From the NCBI RefSeq assembly GCF_041146795.1, contig NC_135174.1, forward strand, positions 7,255,878-7,319,877: 64,000 nucleotides of DNA, read 5' to 3'. This stretch comes from Maylandia zebra (taxonomy: Eukaryota; Chordata; Actinopteri; Cichliformes; Cichlidae). The position numbers were made by a program, and so were the translations under genes. The notes below the pieces were generated by a model. That model ran no database searches, was not told the DNA's origin, and worked only from the letters and a program-made list of their open reading frames with translations. Of the stretch, positions 23,257 to 34,470 are shown in pieces (within the stretch, counting starts at the first letter, position 1; each line of letters starts with the position of its first letter).

Positions 23257-24253
23257 GATTCTGTTCATCTGGACGTAGCGTTTTGTGGGAGAAACGTTTC
23301 GTCACTCATCCAAGTGACTTCTTCAGTCTCAGCTGACTGCAGGTTTCCCCAATCTTATAAACAGTACATTTGCATAATGACTGAAACCAGCCCATTGAAG
23401 GAACAATGGGCTGGGAGGTCAGTTCCTTAATCTTAATTATGCAAATTCTCATGACCATTGATCAACAACCACTGACCAAAACCCACTGATCAATGGCCAT
23501 GAGTACCATATGCACATATGTGTCAGGAGTATCAGAGCAGTTGAGACGCATTTTTTCTAAACACTGTCTCTGTGGCTTTTAAACCCCAAAATATGCTGCG
23601 CCAAAAACTGGTCCACCCCAACAATCAGGTCCCCTGACACAAATAGAGTGACATAGTGTACGCTGTTAAGTGCCAGGAGGATTGCCAAGATTTATACATC
23701 AGGGAAACCAAACAACCTCTGGCGAAGCTGATGGCACAACACAGCAGAGCTACCTCGTCAGGCCAGGACTCTGCAGTCTATTTACAGCTACAGGCCAGTG
23801 GACACTCTTTCAATGATGAGGATGTGCACATCTTGGACAGGGAGGAACGCTGGTTTGAGCGTGGAGTCAAGGAGGCCATTTACGTGAAAAGGGAAAGAGC
23901 ATCTCTGAATCAAGGAGGGGGCCTAAGGGTACATCTGCCACCATCTTACAATGCTGTGATTGCAGCCATTCCCCAACTCTCTGTGAATGGTACTCATGGC
24001 CATTGATCAGTGGTCTTTGATCAGTGAGTTTTGGTCAGTGGTTGTTGATCAATGGTCATGAGAATTTGCTTAATTAAGATTAAGGAACTGACCTCCCAGC
24101 CCATTGTTCCTTCAGTGGGCTGGTTTCAGTCATTATGCAAATGTACTGTTTATAAGATCGGGGAAACCTGCAGTCAGCTGAGACTGAAGACGTCACTTGG
24201 ATGAGTTACGAAACGTTTCTCCCACAAAACGCTACGTCCAGATGAACAGAATC
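23257..24253 (+). mobile_element. Penelope-like element relic in inverted-repeat arms
   Basis: A left arm (23257-23508) and a right arm (23988-24253) are inverted copies, starting GATTCTGTTCATCTGGACG on the left and ending in its complement on the right. The arms also carry smaller opposed blocks around CCCATTGTTCC and GACCATTGATCAAC. Between them is the GIY-YIG coding remnant. Penelope-like elements often have inverted or direct terminal copies of their own sequence; here almost all of the reverse transcriptase is gone. Confidence 0.75.
23638..24005 (+). pseudogene. GIY-YIG endonuclease domain of Penelope-like element
   Basis: The frame reads VYAVKCQEDCQDLYIRETKQ, then a GHSF block and ERWFERGVKEAIYVKRE. 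This is the C-terminal endonuclease of Penelope-like retroelements, which nicks target DNA to start insertion. The C-x3-C pair is present. The YIG half of the motif reads YIR, so the glycine is lost. There is no upstream reverse transcriptase in frame, and no ATG fits the domain start. It is a fragment, not a gene. Confidence 0.8.
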
Positions 24254-25019
24254 AACATTTTGGAGAATAATAACTAATGATTAGTGTATAAACACAGGTG
24301 AGAGAAGACGAAACACTCAGTCGAGACGTTAAACTCTGGGGACTTATCTTAACAAGTGTGTTAAAGCTGAGACCTTACATACATCCCCAGAGTGATATAT
24401 GGTGTCGATGCACAAGAGCACAAACACACACACCTGCAAAGCAAACACTTCTTTTTTGTTTCATTATTCTTATTTTGTTTGTTTTGTGTTTGCTTTTTAT
24501 CTCTAAAATTGATTCATTTGGTTATGGCAAGAATTGAGTCGAGAGACAAAGTAAATAAAAGTACAAACTGCATATACTGTCACTGTGTTGTGTTTATGTG
24601 TGCTGGAGTGAGGCGTTGAGAGACAGAGACAGAGAGGAAGATGCAGATGGAAAATGCTCCACTGTTCGCTGCAACTGATGACTCATATATGGGTGGTGCT
24701 CTTATACACAGGACTGCATTTCTCCCCACCCTCCATTCACTTCTCTCAGACTTTTACCGGCCTCAAGACCGTAGCTGATATTGTGATTGTGTGTGTCTGT
24801 GTGCCTATAATGGAAAAAGTGTTTTCCTGGAGACACCTGCTGTAGCTGAAATATTTGAAAAGATGCCGTTGTGTCAGTTGGCAGATTTCTTGTCTCTTAG
24901 CAGTCTTTGTTGACATAATCACCTCACTAAGTACCCACAGGTTGAGCTCATACTGAGTACTCAGAAGTGGAATATTAACATACCATGGCTGGTGTGTTCC
25001 CGTTGCAAGATCGAGCCTC
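24254..25019. other. Spacer, no gene seen
   Basis: No gene or clear repeat recognised; a short CACACACAC run lies near 24425. Confidence 0.4.
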
Positions 25020-27010
25020 AAGATCGGGAGTGTTAAACTCAGCCACATACATCACTTTGTTTGTTAATACAAATATCTAATGAGCCAATCACACGGCAGG
25101 AAATCAATCCATTTAAGCATGTGGACACAGTTGGGATGACCCACTGAAGTTCAAATCTAGCATCAAAGTGGGGAAAAAGGTGATTTAAGTGACATTGAAG
25201 GGGCCATGGTTGAAACTGCTGATCTACTGGAGTGCTCCTACACAACTGTCTCCAAGGTTTACAGAGAATGGCCAGGCTGCTTTGAGTGAATACGGAAGCA
25301 ACAGTAACTCAAATAACCACTTGTTACAACCAATGTTCCCTCTAATTTTTCACATGTCTGAGCGAACACACAAACTCCCTGAGCGGTCCCTTGGACCACT
25401 GTGAGCGACAGCAGACGTGTGCACTGTGGTCACGCCAGCATCGAATCCATCTAAGTTACATGTTTATTAAAATAATCAATTTACAGCATTTACATTTATG
25501 TTAGACTACTTTTAATTAACTGCTTTAGCCCACTTACAATGAAAATTGAAAAAAAATCTTGTTCATGACCTGTGCAGTATGTTAACACTATTGGAAGTAA
25601 AAATAACTTGAACTCCAATTTTGAAAACAAAACTTTCTATATATTTTTTTTTAATAAAGCTCTGACTTCTATTATGAGTCTGAGTCTGTGGTCTGGGAGA
25701 GAGTCTTGTAACTCTGTCTGCAAAATACAGTATATAAAGACCAATGTTGGGCAATAAATTATATAGTTACTTCTTCAAAAAAGTAACTGAGTTTTGCAAA
25801 CAACAAAGTTTTTTGCAGCTGTTTACCTAAAAATGCAGCCAAGGCGTTTTTTTAAAATAAACATTTCAAAATATTTACAGAACAATCAGCTGTTCTGCAT
25901 CAAATTTGATGCTGCACAAATTATTTGTGCCACTCCAAAAAATAATTTCTGTCCACTATGAGATAAAGGAGAACAACAGCCTGATACCTGCAGGCCTGAC
26001 TACAGGAGATGTATCACTCCTGTAACACCTGTAACACTCAGCAGTCGCCTCATTGTTCTGACACACACAACAAAACTATTGACTACACTACACACTAACT
26101 ACACAAGATTTGCGCTACACGTTGCAAATCTCTCACATCTCAAAACACCGCCATCACTCCTAAAACCTCCCCTTTCCTTAACAGCTAAATGCCATGTTGA
26201 CATATCATTTTTTGATTGGTCGACATGGTACATTTTTCCACCAATAGGAAAGGGTGGGGGTTTTGGGTTTTGTTTTTGCTCACAGGCGGAGAGTGCTTTA
26301 GAGCGTTTTCCTTATAAAAGGCCGTTTTTACCGTTTCTTCCCGCAGTAAATATAAACAACGACAGTATTCAGGAAGAAAACCAAACATTGCATATATTTT
26401 TATCATAACTCTGGTTTTACGTGGCCTATCAACACAATTTAAAAACTGGTATAAAGTCCACACTTTTTCCGTCAATTGTTCCGTCTGTCCTGCTCACATC
26501 TTCAATGGTTGTACAAATTATCATTAACGTGGCTCCACTCCACATCAGCCGCTTTGCTAGCTAAAACACCGGTGTCGGCACATAAGGACGCTGTCATAGC
26601 CTGTCAACGCTTAGCTACCTATATACGAATGTGAATCGCATTATTGGACTACGGGATAAAGTGGCATCGTTGTAATCCCATATAGACCAGCCAGTCACTT
26701 ACTGACTAACACTGCAAAACAGAATTGTTAAAGTATACATTTTAATTTCAATTCAGGTTAGATGTTTTTTTGTGCGCAATGCAGATTTTCCGTGCACAGA
26801 GACCGTGCCAGCAGTGCGCAATTGCGCACGCGTGCAGTTTAGAGGGAACATTGGTTACAATCAACGTCTGCAGAAGAGCATTCGGTTCAGTTTTGTTGCT
26901 CACATGCTCATTGTTGGCGCTTTCGGTGGTGGGCAGAGGTCATCATGAGCACCCTGACTGGTCTGTGGCAATGTTGCCCCAAACACAACAAACTGAGGCT
27001 CATTACATTT
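25020..27010 (+). pseudogene. Tc1/mariner transposase relic, split by a hAT insertion
   Basis: From 25020 the DNA follows a fish Tc1-like transposon into its transposase start. Recognisable are a GMGKK/GDLSD-like stretch near 25170, the ETADLLE-like helix-turn-helix (about 25211-25240) and VYREWP-AA (25257 on), up to the segment for VTQIT (about 25305). After the hAT element the reading resumes at 26862 with CTGCAGAAGAGCAT. Many stops and frame changes are present. The pieces past 26960 are barely recognisable. It is an old, dead copy that served as target for the hAT element. Confidence 0.6.
25331..26853. mobile_element. hAT-like element, 1523 bp
   Basis: Perfect 15-bp terminal inverted repeats: CAATGTTCCCTCTAA at 25331-25345 and its complement at 26839-26853. 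They are flanked by GTTACAAC (25323-25330) and GTTACAAT (26854-26861), an 8-bp target duplication with one mismatch, the size typical of hAT. No full transposase frame is present. The part at 26200-26340 looks promoter-like (ATTGG box, TATAAAAGG at about 26312), so it may be the 5' region of a once autonomous element. Confidence 0.8.
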
Positions 27011-27706
27011 TTTGACAATTTCAGCTACATTTTGTAATCATCTGTTGGATCGGACCACAAAGGCCAGCCCTCGATCTCCACATGCATGAATCTTAGCCTC
27101 CCATGACCACAATGAAGAGATCAGCAGTGTTATGCTACTCACCTGTAAGTGTTCACATTGTTATGCCTGATCAGTAACTATATAAAGTGTTATCAGCCTG
27201 AAGTCCAACATGAGCTCGTTTGTTTCTCATGTGATTGTAAACCAATGCAGACAGATTGGCACACAAGTATAAATGTAAACAATGATGTTGTCCAATGACA
27301 TGGTGGGTTCTCAGCTCTATTATAATTGATAATTCTGAGAACCACATAATGACATAAGTAATTCTTCACAACAGCACAGTGCTTGTTAATGCAAAATAAA
27401 GGGAAAAGTCCAAAGAATCGTGCCCTTCTCTTCCACCTTCAGTTTTCAGGGTGATCCAGTCTGCAGAATGGGACCTGTTTTTCTCTGGCGTTCTCATGTT
27501 TGACACTCTTACCCTGCTCTAGCCTTATCTGAATATTAGAAATTTCAAGGGTGCAGTGTGCATGCACAATGACCGTGCACTCACCATGTCCCCACATACA
27601 AAGCTGGCATTCATAAAGCAAGAATCTGTGGTAAAAATTGTGAAGGCCCAAGACACACCTCTGACACACACACACACACGTTTTTCAAAGAAGGAATGCA
27701 AGCTGC
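27011..27706. other. Spacer, no gene seen
   Basis: No gene recognised; a short (AC)n run occurs near 27663-27679. Confidence 0.4.
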
Positions 27707-28112
27707 ACATTTTAATGCACCATAAAACAAAACTACTATTTCCCATCCTTTATTGGAAATCATTTAGTGTGCACCAGTGCTGTGTGATACTGCACATTTT
27801 AGTATCAGTCTGATGCTGATTAAACACAAAAGACAATGCTGTCAATACGAGTACAGATACTTGTAATTTATAAATGCAGCTTATGTGTGTTAGAACAATG
27901 TGAACAATGTGTCATGACATCAATTTGCAAACTCTGATTACATTTTAGTGACTAATAAATCATTGTGATTTTTACTTTCCACAACAATTACTCAACACAA
28001 CAAAATCTAAGGAGCTTGGAAAGAAAAGCAACTGGACTTCTTTAAGTTGAGTTAAAGACACTTCTTCCTTGCTGTTGATTCACTGACATTTTAATGTACC
28101 ATAAAACAAAAC
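27707..28112. repeat. Composite repeat between 26-bp direct repeats
   Basis: CATTTTAATG-ACCATAAAACAAAAC occurs at about 27708-27733 and again at about 28087-28112 with one difference. Between them lie a copy of the repeat also found at 39215-39480 (27770-28003) and a 58-bp stretch (28008-28065, GGAGCTTGGAAAGAAAAGC...) matching the end of the Penelope-like element at 37721. The direct repeats could be an unusually long target duplication. Confidence 0.5.
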
Positions 28113-29372
28113 ATGTCTGATGAGCTGTGGTGCAAACAGGGATTTTATGTGCAGATAATGACATGTGAGTGTTCAGCCCACTCATTGCTTAAAATGGAAG
28201 CGGAAACCAGGTTTGCATTTTCATATTTTTCGAGACTTATAAAAGATCATCATGCAGTCCACGAAAAAGAATGCTTATGCATAGTTTCAGTTCTGAATCT
28301 ACACAAGTTTTCATGTGTATGGCCCCACGTGTCATGAATATTGCATTATTGTGGGTGGGTGTGTGAAGTGGTCGAAAAGGGAAGCATTTGTGTATATGTG
28401 AAAGTGTCTGCCATGCCCTTCTCTGTGTAACATACAAAGAAAAAGTTCAATCAGGCATTGGATTGAAGTCAGTGTGTGCGTGTGCATGCACAGGGTGAGA
28501 TAAGAAACTACCCTTTAAATGTCTCAAGTCACAGCTGTAGTGAGCACTGACTGATTTCACAGCCTTGCACGGTCCTGTTCATCTGTCTGCAGAACATTCT
28601 GCTTGTCTGCGTGTCTTTGGGCATGCAGACACGCAGACCCTGTTTACAGAGTGTGTCTCTTATTCAAGACATTCCGTCTGAGCCACATGCTGTCTTTCGG
28701 TCCATTTTATGTCAACTAGTCTGGTAGAGATGACCTTTAAGAGCAACACATGACAAACTGTAGATGCTAACAAAATGAATTTCTTGATAAAGAAACAAGA
28801 TCAGTAGTAAAGCGTTTTCTGCAAAACAAAGAAACCTTTGTGGTCTGATGCTGTCCACCTCCTAAGATATCCCAGAAGAGCCATTTGCACTTTGGCTCAG
28901 ATAAAAGCAGTTATAGCAATTACTGACCACAATGTTTTTTTATCAAGGTGCATGAAGTCTGTGCAAAGTATGAGATTTGCTGCATAGCACTGCCACCGTA
29001 GTAGAAATTATAGAACCATTAGTAGTTAATCTATGTGCCATGATGCATATAATATACAGTTTTTCCAACCATTTTCTTAACCAATTACCCCAAATAGCGA
29101 TTTGGGGAGACTGGTTGGTAATGGTGCCAGGCACGAACACTCCAGACAGGTTGCTATTCTGTCACAGGGCTTAGTTTTGGCATGGTAGATAAGAAAATAC
29201 AAATGAAACTTCAGTTCGATTCATTTCATTTCTACAAAGCCAAATACAGAATTCTTGATGAACATTACTGTAACCAAGGATCCACTGAGTCCACTGCTGT
29301 CTACACTAGCAACTGAACCTTTTGTAATATTTATAATGGTAGAGCTAGCACTTTTCTTGTTATCAGCAATAT
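28113..29372. other. Spacer, no gene seen
   Basis: No gene or RNA recognised. A small inverted pair around CCCCAAATAGCGATTTGGGG (29088-29107) is present. Confidence 0.4.
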
Positions 29373-29380
29373 GTCATAGG

Positions 29381-30382
29381 CAGAGATGGGCAGTAACGCG
29401 TTACTTGTAACGCGTTACTTGTAACGCGTTACTTTTTTCAAGTAACGAGTAAAGTAAGGGATTACTATTGCAAAAACGGTAATTAGATTACCGTTACTTT
29501 TCCGTAGGAACGCTGCGTTACTGCGTTACTAAAACCGTGATTTTTTTGCGAGAATGTCTCACGACAGTGACGTAAGCCAGGTAGTGACAACAGCTATGTG
29601 CAGATCAACAATGGATCACATATCGATTGTGGGAGAGAGTATGAGCGTGCAGCGTTTAAAGCGTGGAAGCACTGACCTTACTTTGAGTTTGATTCCATAA
29701 AAAGTTACAAAAACATTAGTGTCCGCTGTGCATGGGAAGAAAACTTCTGTTTTCAGCGAAAAAAAACCCTAAACAAGCACCAAGTGCGCAACGACGTAAT
29801 GGGAAATTCACAGAGAAACTCGCGGATTCTTCAACTGACCGCGGCACACCTGCACCAGGGCAAACCTCCGCCTACCGCAGTCCTGCTTTACAGGTGAAAA
29901 TAGAGCAAAAGGACCGCTGAGTCTTTGACTTTATTTATTTTCTGCTGTGTTTTACTTGCATCTATTTGAAAGACTGAGTGTAAACACAAAAAATATTTTA
30001 TTTTATGTGCTGGAATGTGCAGAAAATAGGTTTAAATGTTAAACTAATTTCTTCAAGTCAGAGAATGTTGCATATAATTAAATTTTTGCTTGATGCATAA
30101 AGTTAAAAGATTAAAACTGATAAAACAAATTTTAAAAAGAGAATTTTCCATTTGATTACATTTTGTATGATGGATTATGTAGAAAAAGTAGAATTGGGCT
30201 GAAAGATCTATCGCTTTATCACCTCTTCAGGATGTAAATCGTGTTTTTAAAAAGTAACTAAGTAACTAAGTAATTAATTACTTTTGAAAATAAGTAATCA
30301 GTAAAGTAACGGGATTACTTTTTGGGGAAGTAATCAGTAATTAGTTACTGATTACTTTTTTTAAGTAACTTGACCAACACTG
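29381..30382. mobile_element. hAT non-autonomous element, copy 1 (1002 bp)
   Basis: The ends are CAGAGATGGGC and its imperfect inverse GACCAACACTG, flanked by a perfect 8-bp target duplication GTCATAGG (29373-29380 and 30383-30390). Opposed GTTACTTTTTTCAAGTAAC-like subterminal blocks follow both ends. The left end carries a TAACGCGTTACTTG unit in near-triplicate (29393 on), absent from copy 2. No complete transposase can be read; a short open stretch near 29732-29920 may descend from a transposase 5' exon, but this is not certain. Confidence 0.88.
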
Positions 30383-30594
30383 GTCATAGGTGGACTCTTG
30401 GCACTACTGACATCATCTTCGCCTTTCAGATGTTCCTTTTAGGGGGGATCGTCTGCCTCCATCTCAGTAAGTTCCCCAAATATTCCTCTGCCAAGCAAAA
30501 AGTGTCCTTTCTCTAACTTTGTCTCCAAATCACTCAACCTGAGCTACACCTCTGATTTACTCATTTCTAATCCCTTTCCTCTTGCTCACTCCCA

Positions 30595-30880
30595 ACAGAA
30601 ATTGTATTGTATTGTATCTTTATTTATTTCAGACATAATAAAACAAACAACCAAAAAAACAAAAAAAACAATATATACTCGTCTACATGTACTTTCGTTT
30701 ACGGATACGAATATATGTGTAGATATACACACACACACGTATTTGTACAGACAAGCAAAAAAGAAATATAATAAAATAAAACACATTCGTCTAACATGAA
30801 ATAACAATTGTTTGGTCTGAAAAGGAGTAGGAAGAAGTATACACATACTTATTAACTCCTACCCCTGCTCAACATCTTAT
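30595..30880. repeat. Interspersed repeat, LINE 3'-end-like
   Basis: Contains TTTATTTATTTCAGACATAA, a long A-rich tract and GGAGTAGGAAGAAGTATACA, words common in 3' ends of some teleost LINEs. There is no second copy in the window to confirm limits. Confidence 0.3.
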
Positions 30881-31019
30881 TAATCCCACATATTTACCTA
30901 ATTCTCCTCATCACATATTCCACACAATACACAAGAAACTTATATCAACAAGGCTGGCACGATATTTATAATTTCAAATCTAAGCATCTAGTATATTGTT
31001 CAGTTGCACCTCATAACTC

Positions 31020-31880
31020 TTTCCCATTTCTTCATGGAGTTCATTGGGTTTATCCCTGTGTACTTTCTCCAGCTCTGCACATCTAATATATTTAACACAT
31101 CTTTCACTTGCTTCCTCTTCTTAATTTCCTTAAAGTTCATCCTACAGACATCCGATACTGCCTAGCTACATTCTCCCCTGACACCACCTTGCAGTCTCCT
31201 ATCTTTATCAGACTGCACCTTCTGCATTACGTGTAGTGTATTTTACTACTGCTACCACCACTCCTTCCACATTTCTTTCCTTAATACCATACTAACCCTA
31301 CAACTCCTTTTCACCATTGTTCCCTTCATCTACATGTCAATGGAAATCTGCTCCAATCACCACTCCTTCCCCCTGAGGATATTCTTGCCAACTTCATCCA
31401 ACTTACTACAGAATTCCTCTTTCTCTTCAAACTGATTCAGCTTCCAGCTTCCGACTTGGGACCCTACCCGACAATCTCTTCATCTCCAAGATTACCTGTA
31501 CTCCGTTCCTCCTCTTACCTACATTATGGTAGAACAGCTTGAATCAATCTCCAATCTCCACTGTTCTTCCTTCCTTCCTTTCTACTTGGTCTCTCCATCT
31601 TATCATTAAACTCTCTCTCCCTTTAACAGTCATACTTTCTACATTTAATCCCTATTCCCACGATCATACACCTGTCTTACCTTCATTCTCGCTTACTCCA
31701 ACCATGCCCTCGCCCTTTCCTCTGCCTTCATCTTCAGCCAGCAGCACTATAGTTTTCACCTTGTTAGCAAATAGCATCAGCCAACAGCATCAGAAGTGGT
31801 CATTGCTAACCTGGACCCGGTGTGAAACGCTCTTTTTTAATGATCTGGATGCTTGACAAAGAATTTACACCAGATGTGTT
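31020..31880 (-). pseudogene. Antisense LINE relic, AP-endonuclease region
   Basis: On the minus strand, pieces resemble the endonuclease domain of an RTE/L1-type LINE: a GSMTVKGRE-like start (about 31640), FYHNVGK-RNGVQVIL (31550-31480), and EEFCSKLDEVGKNI followed by a degenerate IGADFNG site (about 31420-31340). Several frame changes and stops occur. The plus strand appears pyrimidine-rich for this reason only. The remainder of the LINE is absent. Confidence 0.65.
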
Positions 31881-32643
31881 TCCTGATGCAACCCTCTGCA
31901 TTTATTGGGCTTGGGACTGCCTCAGTGTCAGCTGACTAACCAGATAAACTTAATAGTAATGATACTGTAGTAAATCAAAGCTAACTGGATTGTCTGTCTC
32001 CATTTGTCTGTTGATGGCTGGGCAACTTGTCCATGGTGTACCCAGTCTCTTACCCACTCTTATCAAGCATAGCAGCACTCCCATGACCCTGAATTGGATA
32101 AGTGGTTTTTAAAAAAATGAATGGATGGATGGTTAGGTAAAATGTCAGGCCTGAAGTGACAGGGTGGGCCAGGGTAAAAACTCAGGAGAGCCAGGGTAAA
32201 AGGGCCTTCATGACATTTATCCACTTGCGGTGGGCTTAAATGGCACTGGGTGAATCACCGGCCTCTTTGTAGGCCACGTTAAAACCCGTCCCTGGTAGTA
32301 TCAAAGTGCTATCAGAGTGGTAAAAGGAAAGTCCCTTGACTTCCAACTGCAGAGTGACCATTTCTTCAAATGTCACTCCAGTGGTGCCTGTAACTTTGAC
32401 ACATATGTGAGTCACTAAATTTTCTTTTTCCACTGTATATTTAACAAAATTAATGTACGGATCACTCTTATCAATAGTTATAATGTTTGAACCAAAACTC
32501 CCACAAAAATAAGGGAATAGGTATGGCAGAAACTGATTAATAAAAAGTACATTAAAAGCAATTTATTTATTTAAAAATAAAAATTAATTAATTAATTAAA
32601 AGTTAATTCATTTTGAGACTGTGCAGGTCATCACATTATGTCT
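31881..32643. other. Spacer, no gene seen
   Basis: No gene recognised. The stretch 32230-32430 has an open frame on the minus strand without family resemblance. Confidence 0.4.
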
Positions 32644-32651
32644 GTGGAATA

Positions 32652-34462
32652 CAGAGATGGGCAGTAACGCGTTACTGTAATCCAATTACTTTTTTCAAGT
32701 AATGAGTAAAGTAAGGGATTACTATTGCAAAAACGGTAATTAGATTACTGTTACTTTCCCGTAGGAACGCTGCGTTACTGCGTTACTAAAACCGTGATTT
32801 TTTGAGAGAATGTCTCATGACAGTGACGTAAGCGAGCGCGCCGTTCGTGACAACAGCTGTGTGCAGATCAACAATGGATAATATATGAGCATGCAGCGTT
32901 TAAAGCGTGGAAGTACTGACCTTACTTTAAGTTTGATTCCGTAAAAAGTGACAAAAACATTAGTGTCCGTTGTGCGTGGGAAGAAAACTTCTTTTTACAG
33001 CGAAAAAAAACCCCTAAACTTCCAAGCAAGCACCGAGTGTGCTACAACGTAATGGGAAACTCACAGAGAAACTCGCGGATTCTTCCACTGACCGCTGCGG
33101 CACACCTGCACCAGGGTAAACCTCCGCCTGCCATATTCCTGCTTTACAGGTGAAAATAGAGCAACAGGACCGCTAGTCTTTGACTTTATTTATTTTCTGC
33201 TGTGTTTTACTTGCATCTATTTGAAAGAGTGAGTGTTAACACAAAAAAAAAAAATTATGTGCTGGAATGTGCAGAAAATAGGTTTAAATATTACACAAAT
33301 TTCTTCCAGTCAGAGAATCCATCCATCCATCCATCTTCATCCGCTTTGTCCGGGGCCGGGTCGCGGGGGCAGCAGCCTAAGCAAAGAGGCCCAGACCTCC
33401 CTCTCCCCAGCCACCTCCTCCAGCTTGTCCAGGGGAATACCAAGGCGTTCCCAGGCCAGCCGAGAGATATAATCTCTCCAGCGTGTCCTGGGTCTGCCCC
33501 GGGGCCTCCTCCCGGTGGGACATGCCTGGAACACCTCACCCAGGAGGCGCCCAGGGGGCATCCTTGTCAGATGCCCGAACCACCTCAGCTGGCTCCTTTC
33601 GATGTGGAGCAGCAGCTGCTCTACTCTGAGCCCCTCCCAGATGGCCGAACTTCTCACCCTATCTCTAAGGGAGAGGCCAGCCTCCCTTCGGTGGAAGCTC
33701 ATTTCTGCCGCTTGTATCCGCGATCTCGTTCTTTCGGTCACTACCCACAGCTCGTGGCCATAGGTGAGGGTAGGGACGTAGATCGACCGGTAAATTGAGA
33801 GCTTCGCTTTTACACTCAGCTCCCTCTTCACCACGACGGACCGGTGCAGCGTCCGCATTACTGCAGCTGCAGCCCCAATCCGTCTGTCGATCTCCGGCTC
33901 CCTTCTCCCATCACTCGCGAACAAGACCCCGAGATACTTGAACTCCTCCACTTGGGGCAGGAACTCATCCCCGACCCGGAGTGGGCACTCCACCCTTTTC
34001 CGGCTGAGAACCATGGCCTCAGATTTGGAGGTGCTGATCCTCATTCCCGCTGCTTCACACTCGGCTGCGAACCGTTCCAGTGCGAGCTGGAGGCCTTCAC
34101 CCGATGAAGCCAACAGAACCACATCATCTGCAAAAATCAGAGAATGTTGCATATAATTAAATTTTTGCTTGATGCATAAAGTTAAAAGATTAAAACTAAT
34201 AAAACAAGTTTTAAAAAGGGACCTTTCCATTTGATTACATTTTGTATGATGGATTATGTAGAAAAAGTAGAACTGGGCTGAAAGATCTATCGCTTTATCA
34301 CCTCTTCAGGATGTAAATCGTGTTTTTAAAAAGTAACTAAGTAACTAAGTAATTAATTATTTTTGAAAATAAGTAATCAGTAAAGTAACGGGATTACTTT
34401 TGGGGGGAAGTAATCAGTAATTAGTTACTGATTACTTTTTTCAAGTAACTTGACCAACACTG
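32652..34462. mobile_element. hAT non-autonomous element, copy 2 (1811 bp with nested LINE)
   Basis: Same ends as copy 1 (CAGAGATGGGC ... GACCAACACTG), flanked by a perfect 8-bp target duplication GTGGAATA (32644-32651 and 34463-34470). Without the nested LINE and its duplication it is about 984 bp. The two copies are highly similar along their length by eye. The different target duplications prove two separate insertions. Confidence 0.9.
33319..34136 (-). pseudogene. Nested Rex3/RTE-like LINE, 5'-truncated
   Basis: An open minus-strand frame begins inside the catalytic FADD motif (FADDVVLLASSGEG at 34136 on) and runs through FKYLGVLFASDGR, YRSIYVPTLTYGHELWV, RRPRGRPRTRWRDYISRLAW to LLPPRPGPG. 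It gives the thumb and C-terminal part of an RTE-type reverse transcriptase. The 3' end is a tandem TGGA tail (33319-33335 on the plus strand as CCATCC repeats). A 9-bp duplication TCAGAGAAT (33310-33318 and 34137-34145) flanks it. The frame is essentially undamaged, so the insertion is recent. It lacks endonuclease and most palm motifs and was dead on arrival. Confidence 0.9.
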
Positions 34463-34470
34463 GTGGAATA

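Noticed and set aside
33202..33798. 198-codon plus-strand open frame
   Set aside because: It runs antisense to the nested Rex3/RTE-like reverse transcriptase, whose motifs are on the minus strand.
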